The position numbers were made by a program, and so were the translations under genes. Below the pieces are notes generated by a model, which had not been told where the DNA came from, ran no database searches, and saw nothing but the letters and a program-made list of their open reading frames with translations. From contig CAJOED010000079.1 of assembly GCA_905233335.1 (NCBI GenBank), positions 1 to 6,314 on the forward strand: a DNA stretch of 6,314 nucleotides. Reading direction: 5' to 3'. The stretch's first letter is position 1; every line of letters begins with the position of its first letter. The DNA is from an uncultured Synergistales bacterium (GTDB taxonomy: Bacteria > Synergistota > Synergistia > Synergistales > Aminobacteriaceae). Positions 1 to 6,080 of this stretch are shown piece after piece.

Positions 1-165
1 CCTATTTCAGTTCCCTCACTGGAGGAACAGCGCGCCATAGCGGACACTCTGACGACGCTCGACGACGACCTCGTGAATCTGAAGGCCGAACGTGAGAGAT
101 ATGCGGAGCTACGCCGGGAAGCGATCAACAGCCTGATGTCGGGGCAGGTACGCCTCAAAAAATAA
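1..165 (+). CDS. hsdS: Type I restriction-modification specificity subunit, C-terminal fragment (partial at left edge)
   Basis: The reading frame is open from the first base to a TAA at 163-165 and gives 54 residues; the rest of the gene lies outside the window. The fragment carries the typical end of HsdS target-recognition domain 2: the P-x-LEEQRAIA segment, where the second recognition domain passes into the distal conserved helix, then a long charged helix (residues 18-42, TLDDDLVNLKAERERY), and a closing segment LMSGQVRL matching the usual L-x-x-G-x-V-R-[LV] ending. In the family, HsdS binds the two halves of the DNA target and bridges HsdM and HsdR, with these helices acting as a spacer between the recognition domains. 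The neighbouring hsdM/hsdR genes are not visible, so whether the system is complete cannot be judged. Its stop codon overlaps the terminator of the opposing operon. Confidence 0.88.
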   Translation, partial: PISVPSLEEQRAIADTLTTLDDDLVNLKAERERYAELRREAINSLMSGQVRLKK

Positions 166-185
166 GGGAGACTCCCGGCCTCCCT
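157..185 (-). terminator. Rho-independent terminator of the rpoD-channel-NTF2 operon
   Basis: Read on the minus strand, a perfect 6-bp stem AGGGAG/CTCCCT (arms 180-185 and 165-170) with a 9-nt loop is followed at once by TATTTTTT (164-157). It sits 17 nt past the stop codon of the NTF2-like gene. The T-tract overlaps the last two lysine codons and stop of the convergent hsdS. On the plus strand the same hairpin lacks a T-run (CACTGTTATTCT follows), so it is at best a weak terminator for hsdS. Confidence 0.75.
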
Positions 186-201
186 CACTGTTATTCTGAC
201 T

Positions 202-618
202 CTAATACGTAGACGCTTCTGCACGGGTAATCTTCCACTCACCGTTCCGCCTCACAAGCGCAATATCAAGCCTCAAAGGCCAGGTGTGCTGACCTCCCCC
301 GAAAACTGCCGCATCGACTCTGCTTTTCCCCGTGAGCTGTGCAGTGTCATCATGTACTTCTGCAGTAATGCTCTCTGTGTGTTCCGAAAAGTAATTCAGC
401 ACTCCCCCCGAAACCGCACGAATGAACTCGGCTTTGCTCTGCTTCATGCCAGTCATGTGTACAAGCACGAACGAATCATCAAGAATTTCCGTAAGAGTCC
501 TGCTGTCCTTCTCGATCATGGCTCTGTACATTGCGGCGTATAAATCTTTTGCGTCATTCATTGCGTAACTACCGGCCGCTGTCATGATTATTATGAGTGC
601 ACAAAGTAATTTTCTCAC
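202..618 (-). CDS. Secreted NTF2-like (SnoaL/DUF4440-type) protein
   Basis: A 138-residue protein. Residues 1-19 form a Sec signal peptide: basic start MRK, hydrophobic core LLCALIIIMTAAG, and a signal peptidase I site after S-Y-A at residue 19. The Cys at 6 is not in a lipobox. The mature part (about 20-138) has the NTF2-like pattern: an N-terminal helix with D-LYAAMYRAMIEKD, then L-x-x-ILDDSFVLVHMTG, the helix SKAEFIRAVSGG (61-72), and a final sheet ending in NGEWKITRAEASTY. This small alpha+beta barrel fold serves as binding pocket or enzyme in many families, so no reaction can be assigned. The start is GTG at 618-616, only 3 nt after the upstream stop; the first in-frame ATG would remove most of the signal peptide. 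No strong Shine-Dalgarno is seen apart from GAGAAG inside the upstream gene, which points to translational coupling. It is the last gene before the terminator. Confidence 0.8.
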   Translation of the reverse strand: MRKLLCALIIIMTAAGSYAMNDAKDLYAAMYRAMIEKDSRTLTEILDDSFVLVHMTGMKQSKAEFIRAVSGGVLNYFSEHTESITAEVHDDTAQLTGKSRVDAAVFGGGQHTWPLRLDIALVRRNGEWKITRAEASTY

Positions 619-621
619 TTC

Positions 622-1704
622 TCACTTTTTCTTCTCGGAGTAATTATCCTTCACTATGCATACTACCTTCATGGGAAGAGTAATCACTTGTTCCTGCGGC
701 GGGTTGACTTCAGAATGCCATTCGGACATCGGGACTTTCTCGTTCGTATCAGGCGGCGTAATTATCCCTATGGGCAGTGCGTCAGTTTCCCGGAAATGCT
801 CGAACATATCGCGTATTGTCTTTCCGGCGAACTCTTTGGGCGCGTCGAATGCCGAAAAACTGTAACCGTCATCTGCCGTCGACAGAATATCCCGTATGAA
901 CGCAGAAATTCCTTCATTGTGTGTACACATTGCTGTGATGTCCGCTATGAGGCTGTCGCTGTACAGAATATCATCAACGTGTGCATATCGTGCGTAACGT
1001 TCGTTCTGCGGGTCGTGGAGTTCCATCACCGTATAGACATCAGGAGCAATAGCCTCAAGTGCAAGCCCCGTTAGTATCGTGTGCGAATCATCATCGCCGA
1101 AATCAGGGTCTCCGAGAATTATCGCGGCTCGTGCTTTCTGTATTCCGCCTTTGATGAGTGCTTCACGTTCTGACGGGTTGCCCTGCACAAAGAATACGTC
1201 GCCTTCAAGATTGTCGGGTCTTTCCTTTGCGATTAGTGCTATCTGTCTTCCGGACGCTTCAAGTTCGCGTATGAGGTAACTTCCCCGGCTGTTCCACCCG
1301 CAAATTAACACGTGGCCTTCATATTTACAGCTGTTTATGCCCATCATCTCCCCTAAAATTACTCTTATGCGGCTGTTGATGAGTCTCTGCAGAACTTCCG
1401 CAAAAACTACACCGAACAGCGCAACTCCGAATATCGACAGAAAAAATACTATTACCCTTCCCCAGAATGTGTGAGGGGACGCGGCAAATTCTCCCTGCCC
1501 GATTAACGTGAATAACACGCTCCATAGTGCGTCGAAATATGAGCCGGTGAAATTTCTCTCCTGCCACCATACGAGAAGCGCACTTATTCCCAACAGGCCG
1601 ACGAACAGCCCTATAGAGCCTGAAAGCCTGTACCTGAATTTTTTTGAGAACGCTATACCTCTTCTTGCATTCTTCACCGTCTTTACGAATTTTTTTGCTG
1701 ACAT
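622..1704 (-). CDS. Two-TM ion channel with cytoplasmic TrkA-N/RCK domain (potassium-channel-like)
   Basis: The 360-residue protein has the layout of MthK-type channels. TM1 lies at about 30-47, a pore-helix region at 57-67 (FDALWSVLFTL), TM2 at about 84-105, and a Rossmann-type TrkA-N domain starts at about 130 with GHVLICGWNSRG (130-141). A C-terminal RCK_C-like part covers about 280-352. In this family the RCK ring binds nucleotide or Ca2+ and gates K+ flow through the inner membrane. The filter is not canonical: TLIGQGE (66-72) stands where T-V-G-Y-G-D is expected, so ion selectivity is uncertain. I chose ATG at 1704-1702, 4 nt after the rpoD stop. A TTG at 1716 would add MISA and overlap rpoD by 8 nt; neither start has a clear Shine-Dalgarno. 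The next gene follows after 3 nt. Confidence 0.83.
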   Translation of the reverse strand: MSAKKFVKTVKNARRGIAFSKKFRYRLSGSIGLFVGLLGISALLVWWQERNFTGSYFDALWSVLFTLIGQGEFAASPHTFWGRVIVFFLSIFGVALFGVVFAEVLQRLINSRIRVILGEMMGINSCKYEGHVLICGWNSRGSYLIRELEASGRQIALIAKERPDNLEGDVFFVQGNPSEREALIKGGIQKARAAIILGDPDFGDDDSHTILTGLALEAIAPDVYTVMELHDPQNERYARYAHVDDILYSDSLIADITAMCTHNEGISAFIRDILSTADDGYSFSAFDAPKEFAGKTIRDMFEHFRETDALPIGIITPPDTNEKVPMSEWHSEVNPPQEQVITLPMKVVCIVKDNYSEKKK

Positions 1705-1708
1705 GGCA

Positions 1709-2881
1709 CTAATCAAGAAAATCTTTCAGTCGTTTGCTTGGCTGTCGTAATTTTCGCAGTGCCTTTGCCTCTATCTGTCTTATTCTCTCGCGCGTAACGT
1801 TGAACTTCTTGCCGACTTCCTCAAGTGTGTATGAATGCCCGTCCTCAAGCCCGAAGCGGTAGTGCAGAACTTCCCGTTCTCTGTCCGACAACGTAGCGAG
1901 CATCTCCTCTATCTGTTCATGCAGAAGATGTCCTGCGGCGGCCTCGTCGGGACTCGGAAGGTCGTGATCCTCTATGAAGTCCCCCAGCTGTGAATCTTCC
2001 TCTTCGCCTATGGGTGTTTCGAGCGAAACAGGAAGCTGTGAAATTCTCCGTATCTCCTCGACGCGTGAAGGCTCTATGTTCATTTTCTTGGCGATTTCCT
2101 CATCAGAAGGTTCACGGCCAAGTTCCTGAACGAGAAGACGCGAAACACGTACCATTTTGTTGATAGTTTCCACCATGTGAACGGGAACGCGTATAGTCCT
2201 TGCCTGGTCAGCTATGGCTCTCGTTATGGCCTGGCGTATCCACCACGTAGCGTACGTAGAGAACTTGAAGCCCCTGCGGTAATCGAATTTTTCGACAGCG
2301 CGAATGAGTCCCAAATTGCCCTCCTGTATCAGGTCAAGAAATAACATTCCCCGGCCTATATACTTTTTCGCAATGCTCACGACAAGCCGTAAGTTTGCGT
2401 CAATAAGGCGTTTTTTTGCTTCAACGTCGCCTTTCTCCATGCGCTGTGCAAGGTCTACTTCTTCCGCAGCCGTAAGCAGTGATACTTTTCCGATCTCACG
2501 CAAATACATTCTCACGGGGTCAGTAAGCGGTATGTCGTCGAGCTTGGCGAGTTCGCTGTCTATCGTTGGTATGAACTCCTCGCGTGTTTCTGTTGCCGCA
2601 GGTACTTTGCCGATGCTGGCCTTGTCGACTACATCAATGCCCATCTCCTGCAGGTTGGTGAATATGCTGTCGAGGGTGTCAGCGTCCCAAGTCTCTACGG
2701 GGATATGACGCTCTATGTCGTCGTGCGTAACGTAGCCCCGGTCTGTCCCCTCATCAAGAAGATCCTGAACACCGCCGGGGGTTTTGTCGTCCGCAAAATC
2801 TTCTCCGGCATCAATTTCCGCGTCAAGTTCTCCTTTTGCAGCCTTCTCTATGTCGTTATCTTTCTTTTTTTTCTTAGCCAA
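1709..2881 (-). CDS. rpoD: RNA polymerase primary sigma factor RpoD/SigA
   Basis: A 390-residue sigma-70 group 1 protein. After a Lys-rich then acidic N-terminus (2-33) comes region 1.1 (about 36-86, LLDEGTDRGYVTHDDI), region 1.2 (DPVRMYLREIG, 121-131), region 2 (about 155-226, with the core-binding and -10-reading helices DLIQEGNLGLIRAVEKFD and YATWWIRQAITRAI), region 3 (about 237-315), and region 4 (about 325-385) with the -35-reading helix-turn-helix TLEEVGKKFNVTRERIRQIE. The presence of region 1.1 separates it from group 2 sigma factors. It lacks the large non-conserved insert of proteobacterial RpoD, so it is of the short SigA type. The start is TTG at 2881-2879, fixed by a strong AAGGAGG 9 nt upstream. 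It heads a leftward operon. dnaG, its frequent partner upstream, is absent here; the gene upstream is unrecognised. An A8 run lies just after the start codon. Confidence 0.97.
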   Translation of the reverse strand: MAKKKKKDNDIEKAAKGELDAEIDAGEDFADDKTPGGVQDLLDEGTDRGYVTHDDIERHIPVETWDADTLDSIFTNLQEMGIDVVDKASIGKVPAATETREEFIPTIDSELAKLDDIPLTDPVRMYLREIGKVSLLTAAEEVDLAQRMEKGDVEAKKRLIDANLRLVVSIAKKYIGRGMLFLDLIQEGNLGLIRAVEKFDYRRGFKFSTYATWWIRQAITRAIADQARTIRVPVHMVETINKMVRVSRLLVQELGREPSDEEIAKKMNIEPSRVEEIRRISQLPVSLETPIGEEEDSQLGDFIEDHDLPSPDEAAAGHLLHEQIEEMLATLSDREREVLHYRFGLEDGHSYTLEEVGKKFNVTRERIRQIEAKALRKLRQPSKRLKDFLD

Positions 2882-2890
2882 GTTATTTTT

Positions 2891-2897
2891 CCTCCTT
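2891..2897 (-). promoter_or_regulatory. Shine-Dalgarno that fixes the TTG start of rpoD
   Basis: The minus strand reads AAGGAGG, a near-complete match to the anti-16S sequence, 9 nt before TTG at 2881-2879. No ATG or GTG in frame is nearby at a better distance, so this site decides the unusual start codon of the main sigma factor. Confidence 0.85.
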
Positions 2898-2904
2898 CAT
2901 ATAT

Positions 2905-2946
2905 CGTCTGTGCAAATTCAGCGTCAACCCTGAAAGCCTCTGTTAC
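2905..2946. repeat. Direct repeat copy A, upstream of rpoD
   Basis: On the plus strand this copy begins CGTCTGTGCA, contains the 19-nt core CAGCGTCAACCCTGAAAGC and ends GTTAC. The core is identical in copy C (2998-3043), about 93 nt away. On the minus strand the core contains GGGTTGACGCTG. The copy lies directly in front of the rpoD Shine-Dalgarno. The function is unknown; it looks like one unit of an intergenic repeat. Confidence 0.75.
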
Positions 2947-2950
2947 GTGT

Positions 2951-2980
2951 TTGTGCACTCCCTGCCTCAACGTGAAGCCC
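2951..2980. repeat. Direct repeat copy B, degenerate middle unit
   Basis: The plus strand reads TTGTGCACTCCCTGCC, then TCAACGTGAAGCCC. It shares TGTGCA, the following CTCCCT-like segment (TTCCCTC in copy C) and TCAAC-x-TGAA-x-GC with the flanking copies, in the same order and orientation. It is clearly more diverged than they are, so the unit boundary is approximate. Confidence 0.5.
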
Positions 2981-2997
2981 TCGTAGATTTTGCCGCT

Positions 2998-3043
2998 CGT
3001 CTGTGCATTCCCTCACAGCGTCAACCCTGAAAGCACCCGTTAC
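2998..3043. repeat. Direct repeat copy C, touching the stop of the 236-aa gene
   Basis: The plus strand begins CGTCTGTGCATTCCCTCA, has the identical core CAGCGTCAACCCTGAAAGC, and ends GTTAC. The final TTA is the stop codon (TAA on the minus strand) of the unrecognised gene, so the repeat begins exactly at that gene's end. It also contains CTGTG/CACAG, a 5-bp stem on the minus strand, but without a T-run, so it is not a classic terminator. Confidence 0.75.
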
Positions 3044-3750
3044 TCTTCCTCCGGCGGCCTCTGCATTTCCCTCAAGTTCAGCGTCGCACCCAAGAACGGC
3101 GGAAACTCCTGAATCGGTGAAGTCCCGGTAATTTCCCTCGTGCCGTCGAACTCGAAGTCAGAGAGTGCCTCACTAATCCGCAAATCATACGGCTCTTCAT
3201 TCTCCCAACGCACAAAAAATCTGTCGTACCCAAACTTTTCGGCAAAATATGAGGCAGAATTTACACCGATAACTTTCCGCGCATGAGTGAGAAGCCGCGA
3301 GAACTCCTGCAGATAATCAGCACCGTCAAAAAATGGCTCGTCAGCCGCAACAGCTATCACCTTTGCCGTACCAAGAAATACTCCCCTGCTCCATAACGAA
3401 CAGACAGTAATCCCGGCGTTAAGTTTCCGTTCTGCTTCAGGAAGCATTATCGAGGCTATTATCATTTTTTCCATCATCTCGGAATATCCCAAGACCATCA
3501 GGAAGCCCAAATTTATGAAGTTATCAGCTCCGTATTTGAAGAAATTTTCGCGCGGAAGACTCCCGACACAGCCCGTTGAAGGTGATGCCATGAAGAAAAA
3601 TTCACTGTCAAGATCCAGGCACGCTTCGGATATGTTTTTCAGCGTGTCATCGTAAAACCTGGTCAGTGATGCAGGGTGATAGTCCTTGCCGAACGGAAAC
3701 CACGAAGAAATTTCTACGTAAAGTTCAGAATTCCAGAAAGGCAGTATCAA
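3040..3750 (-). CDS. Unrecognised 236-aa protein, coupled to cheV
   Basis: I do not recognise this protein. It has no signal peptide and no convincing membrane segment, so it is probably cytoplasmic. It is rich in aromatic residues (for example WNSELYVEISSWFPF near the start and YFAEKFGYDRFFVRWENEEPY at about 168-188). It has an amphipathic or moderately hydrophobic stretch at 79-103 (INLGFLMVLGYSEMMEKMIIASIML), a beta-like segment GVFLGTAKVIAVAADEPFF (123-141), three Cys (44, 61, 117) not spaced as a metal site, and an acidic tail PPEEE. The start is TTG at 3750-3748, 2 nt after the cheV stop. An AGGAGG inside the end of cheV (3769-3764) lies 13 nt upstream of it. The next in-frame ATG, at residue 54, would cut off conserved-looking sequence. 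The spacing says it is co-translated with cheV, which suggests but does not show a chemotaxis-related job. Confidence 0.75.
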   Translation of the reverse strand: MILPFWNSELYVEISSWFPFGKDYHPASLTRFYDDTLKNISEACLDLDSEFFFMASPSTGCVGSLPRENFFKYGADNFINLGFLMVLGYSEMMEKMIIASIMLPEAERKLNAGITVCSLWSRGVFLGTAKVIAVAADEPFFDGADYLQEFSRLLTHARKVIGVNSASYFAEKFGYDRFFVRWENEEPYDLRISEALSDFEFDGTREITGTSPIQEFPPFLGATLNLREMQRPPEEE

Positions 3751-3752
3751 CC

Positions 3753-4688
3753 CTAAACAGCTTCCTCCTGTTCTGAACGTTCCTGCTTCTCACGGATTAC
3801 TTTCACGACGCATTCCACAAGCTGTGTGATCTCCGGCTTCGTTACCTGATAATTTGCTCCGACAGAAGCGGCCTTGTTCTTGATGTCGTTTGCCATTATC
3901 GACGAGAACACGATAACAGGAATATTTTTTGTGCCGGGATTTTCTTTTATGCGGCGTGTCAGTGTCAGTCCGTCAAGACGAGGCATTTCTACGTCCGTAA
4001 TGAGAAGATCGCAGTGTTCACCCGCTCCGACGATAGCATCAAACGCAACTTTTCCGTCCGGGCAAATATGAAGGTCGGTGAATCCGCTCGCCATAAGTGC
4101 ATCTTCTACCTGCTTGCGAATTAACGGTGAGTCTTCCGCAACAATAATATGATAATCGCCTGGGTGCCCGACTCCCTCCATCATTGCGACGGCCTTTCCC
4201 GGATCTCCTGAATGCTGTATCACAAGCTGCGGGCTTATCGTCTGCACGATTGCTTCATAGTCCAGCAATAACACGTTGCGCGAATCCCTCTTGATGACGT
4301 ACAGAATCCAGTCCCCCAAATATTTGCCGGTCATGCTAGCGTCGAGGTCTTCTGACTTTATGCGGTAAATTCTCTCTACTGCGTCAACAACAAAGCCGAG
4401 CTTCACCTCGTTGAACTCTGCAATAATGACCTTGCTCTGCTCCATCGGGGTAACGGGAGGTATTCCCAAGAATATACGCAAATCCACCATCGGGAGAACT
4501 TCACCGCGCACTGACGTAATGCCGATTAACGCTACGGGAGCATCAGGGATAGAACGCACGCCCGGCCAGCGTAAAATTTCGCGTGTTTTGTCAACGTTGA
4601 TTGCGAAAGACTGATCTCCGAGAACAAACACGACCAACTGCCATTCATTTGTTCCGACTTCAGTCGTTACTTTTTTGACTTCCTGCAT
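3753..4688 (-). CDS. cheV: Chemotaxis coupling protein CheV (CheW domain + receiver domain)
   Basis: A 311-residue protein with two domains. Residues about 15-155 form a CheW-like beta-barrel, with the hallmark segments FAINVDKTREILR, IGITSVRGEVLPMVDLR (55-71) and LGFVVDAVERIYRI. Residues about 178-300 form a response-regulator receiver: acidic pocket E185/D186, phosphoacceptor D232 in LLITDVEMPRLDG, the Ser/Thr position S262 in VIVFSS, and K284 in VTKPE. All residues needed for phosphorylation are present. In the family, CheV links chemoreceptors to CheA and its phosphorylation tunes adaptation, so the organism should have a chemoreceptor array at the membrane; no other che genes are in the window. 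ATG at 4688-4686 is preceded by GGAGG (4706-4702) at a rather long 13 nt. Its promoter probably lies in the divergent region shared with argG. Confidence 0.93.
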   Translation of the reverse strand: MQEVKKVTTEVGTNEWQLVVFVLGDQSFAINVDKTREILRWPGVRSIPDAPVALIGITSVRGEVLPMVDLRIFLGIPPVTPMEQSKVIIAEFNEVKLGFVVDAVERIYRIKSEDLDASMTGKYLGDWILYVIKRDSRNVLLLDYEAIVQTISPQLVIQHSGDPGKAVAMMEGVGHPGDYHIIVAEDSPLIRKQVEDALMASGFTDLHICPDGKVAFDAIVGAGEHCDLLITDVEMPRLDGLTLTRRIKENPGTKNIPVIVFSSIMANDIKNKAASVGANYQVTKPEITQLVECVVKVIREKQERSEQEEAV

Positions 4689-4745
4689 TTTTTCTTTAAG
4701 GCCTCCGCTTTATGGGTAAAATAACAAAGCTGACATGTGCCGTAT

Positions 4746-4774
4746 ATCTTATCACATTTAGTTATCGCTTTGTT
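4746..4774 (-). promoter_or_regulatory. Candidate cheV promoter (extended -10)
   Basis: On the minus strand the -10 candidate is TAAGAT (4751-4746), in the context AATGTGATAAGAT. Seventeen nt upstream, the -35 position holds AACAAA (4774-4769), a poor match. The TGTGA just before the -10 suggests that recognition would rest on the extended -10 region. Prediction from sequence only. Confidence 0.4.
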
Positions 4775-4791
4775 GCGTTGGTGAATGTGAT
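4751..4791. promoter_or_regulatory. Inverted repeat joining the two divergent promoters
   Basis: ATCACATTTA (4751-4760) and TGAATGTGAT (4782-4791) are inverted copies matching at 9 of 10 positions, separated by 21 nt. Each arm runs into one of the two opposite -10 candidates. It may be an operator for one dimeric regulator acting on both genes, or simply two copies of a good extended -10. Confidence 0.5.
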
Positions 4792-4796
4792 ATTAT
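4768..4796 (+). promoter_or_regulatory. Candidate argG promoter (extended -10)
   Basis: TATTAT at 4791-4796 matches 5 of 6 consensus -10 bases and is preceded by TGA, giving a TGn extended -10. The -35 position at a 17-nt spacing is CTTTGT (4768-4773), which is weak. A start of transcription near 4803 would leave a leader of about 30 nt with AAGGA (4819-4823) 11 nt before the argG ATG. Confidence 0.5.
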
Positions 4797-4834
4797 CATA
4801 GCAACTTCACAACGAAAGAAGGATTTTCTACAGC

Positions 4835-6067
4835 ATGACAGAAAAGAAAGGGAAAGCGGTATTAGCTTACAGCGGCGGACTTGATACGTCTGTTGCTGTA
4901 ATGTGGCTGACAGAACAGGGCTATGATGTCATCACTATGACGGCTGATGTCGGACAGAAGGACGTAGATCTTCAGGCGGCAAAGTCAAAGGCACTTCACA
5001 GCGGCGCGGTCAAAGCGTACATATTCGACCTCAAAAAGACGTTCGTGGAAAATTACGTGTACCCATCGTTACGGGCCAACGCAATGTATCAGGGGACATA
5101 TCCGCTTGTGTCGGCATTGTCGCGTCCGTTAATCGCAAAAACTCTCGTCGATATCGCCAACAAAGAAGGAGCTGTTGCTGTTGCTCACGGCTGCACGGGA
5201 AAGGGTCAGGATCAAGTCCGCATTGAGGTATGTGCTACGGCTCTGAACCCGAAAATCAAAGTACTTGCTCCCGTCCGGGACTGGCACTTCACGCGCGAGG
5301 CAGAAATTGAGTACGCTGCTCGTCATGGGATCCCCGTAAAGGCTACAGCTTCCTCACCCTACAGCACCGACGACAATTTATGGGGACGTTCGATTGAATG
5401 CGGAATGCTTGAGGATCCCTGGAATGAACCTCCTGAAGACGCATACGAGATGACTGCAAACCCGATAGAGGCTCCCGATGCTCCTGAATTTGTCGAAATA
5501 TCTTTTGAGGGCGGAATACCGACTGAACTTAACGGCGAGAGAATGCACGGTGTCGAGCTGATACAGAAACTTAATGCGATTGCGGGCCGTCATGGTATAG
5601 GAAGAGTCGACATGATAGAGGACAGGCTGGTGGGCTTCAAGTCGCGGGAAGTGTACGAATGCCCCGGCTCTACGGTACTGCTTGCGGCACATCGTGCGAT
5701 GGAGACGTTGACGCTCGATAAGCAGGTGCTCAAGACGAAACGTGAGCTTGAGGTGCGCTTTGCTGAATTGACGTACGAGGGGTACTGGTTCTCGCCATTG
5801 CGGGACGGAATTAACGCGTTCATGAACGACACACAGAAATACGTGAACGGTACAGTCAAGATGAGGCTCTTCAAGGGGCAGGCAGTAGTGAGGGGACTGA
5901 AAACATCAAAGAGTATCTATCGTCATGATCTGGCGACGTACTCTGAGGGTGATACGTTCGATCATTCTGCTGCGGTCGGCTTCATAAACATCTGGGGTCT
6001 CCCCGTAAGAACATGGACATCAACTTGGCCGCGTCAGGACGAGGCAGAAATTCCCATAGAAGCATAA
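4835..6067 (+). CDS. argG: Argininosuccinate synthase
   Basis: This enzyme joins citrulline and aspartate using ATP to form argininosuccinate, the penultimate step of arginine synthesis, in the cytoplasm. The 410-residue protein is full length for the family. The ATP-binding P-loop of the N-type PP-loop fold is AYSGGLDTS (11-19). The citrulline/aspartate-binding signature is AHGCTGKGQDQVR (117-129). The catalytic-domain segment SSPYSTDDNLWGRSIECGMLEDP (173-195) and the C-terminal oligomerisation helix region EGYWFSPLRDGINAFM (315-330) are all intact. ATG at 4835 has AAGGA 11 nt upstream. It is transcribed alone, away from cheV, and ends in its own terminator. The last 16 or so residues after WGLPVRTW (387-394) form a tail that I think is not well conserved, and exactly this tail is repeated downstream. 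No other arginine genes are in view. Confidence 0.97.
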   Translation: MTEKKGKAVLAYSGGLDTSVAVMWLTEQGYDVITMTADVGQKDVDLQAAKSKALHSGAVKAYIFDLKKTFVENYVYPSLRANAMYQGTYPLVSALSRPLIAKTLVDIANKEGAVAVAHGCTGKGQDQVRIEVCATALNPKIKVLAPVRDWHFTREAEIEYAARHGIPVKATASSPYSTDDNLWGRSIECGMLEDPWNEPPEDAYEMTANPIEAPDAPEFVEISFEGGIPTELNGERMHGVELIQKLNAIAGRHGIGRVDMIEDRLVGFKSREVYECPGSTVLLAAHRAMETLTLDKQVLKTKRELEVRFAELTYEGYWFSPLRDGINAFMNDTQKYVNGTVKMRLFKGQAVVRGLKTSKSIYRHDLATYSEGDTFDHSAAVGFINIWGLPVRTWTSTWPRQDEAEIPIEA

Positions 6068-6080
6068 AGTTTTTTTTCGG

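Noticed and set aside
286..543. Plus-strand open frame inside the NTF2-like gene region
   Set aside because: It lies fully opposite a convincing secreted protein, has no ribosome site, and its translation looks like no protein family.
688..1074. 128-codon plus-strand open frame opposite the channel gene
   Set aside because: It is antisense to a well-supported RCK-domain gene, its composition is rich in Cys, Arg and Val as expected of a shadow frame, and it lacks a ribosome site.
2304..2708. 134-codon plus-strand open frame opposite rpoD
   Set aside because: It is the complement of highly conserved sigma regions; its Ser/Arg-rich translation is typical of antisense shadow.
2905..2935. Candidate rpoD promoter TTGACG-18 nt-TATATG on the minus strand
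   Set aside because: The spacing and hexamers are acceptable, but the transcript would begin inside or after the AAGGAGG ribosome site, leaving rpoD without it. I therefore do not list it as a promoter.
2905..3043. CRISPR-like array in front of rpoD
   Set aside because: There are only three units, they are imperfect and unequal in spacing, and the intervening sequence is itself related between units. There are no cas genes.
3745..3760. Extra copy of the rpoD-upstream repeat at the cheV/236-aa gene junction
   Set aside because: The minus strand has AGGGTTGATACTG, resembling AGGGTTGACGCTG of the repeat, but the match is about 11 of 13 nt with no further homology, and the bases are used as a stop and a start codon. 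Chance is enough.
4782..4798. ArgR (ARG box) operator overlapping the argG promoter
   Set aside because: Only one half, TGAAT, fits; the second half (ATTATCA) is poor and no second box follows at the usual spacing. The inverted repeat with its opposite arm explains the site better.
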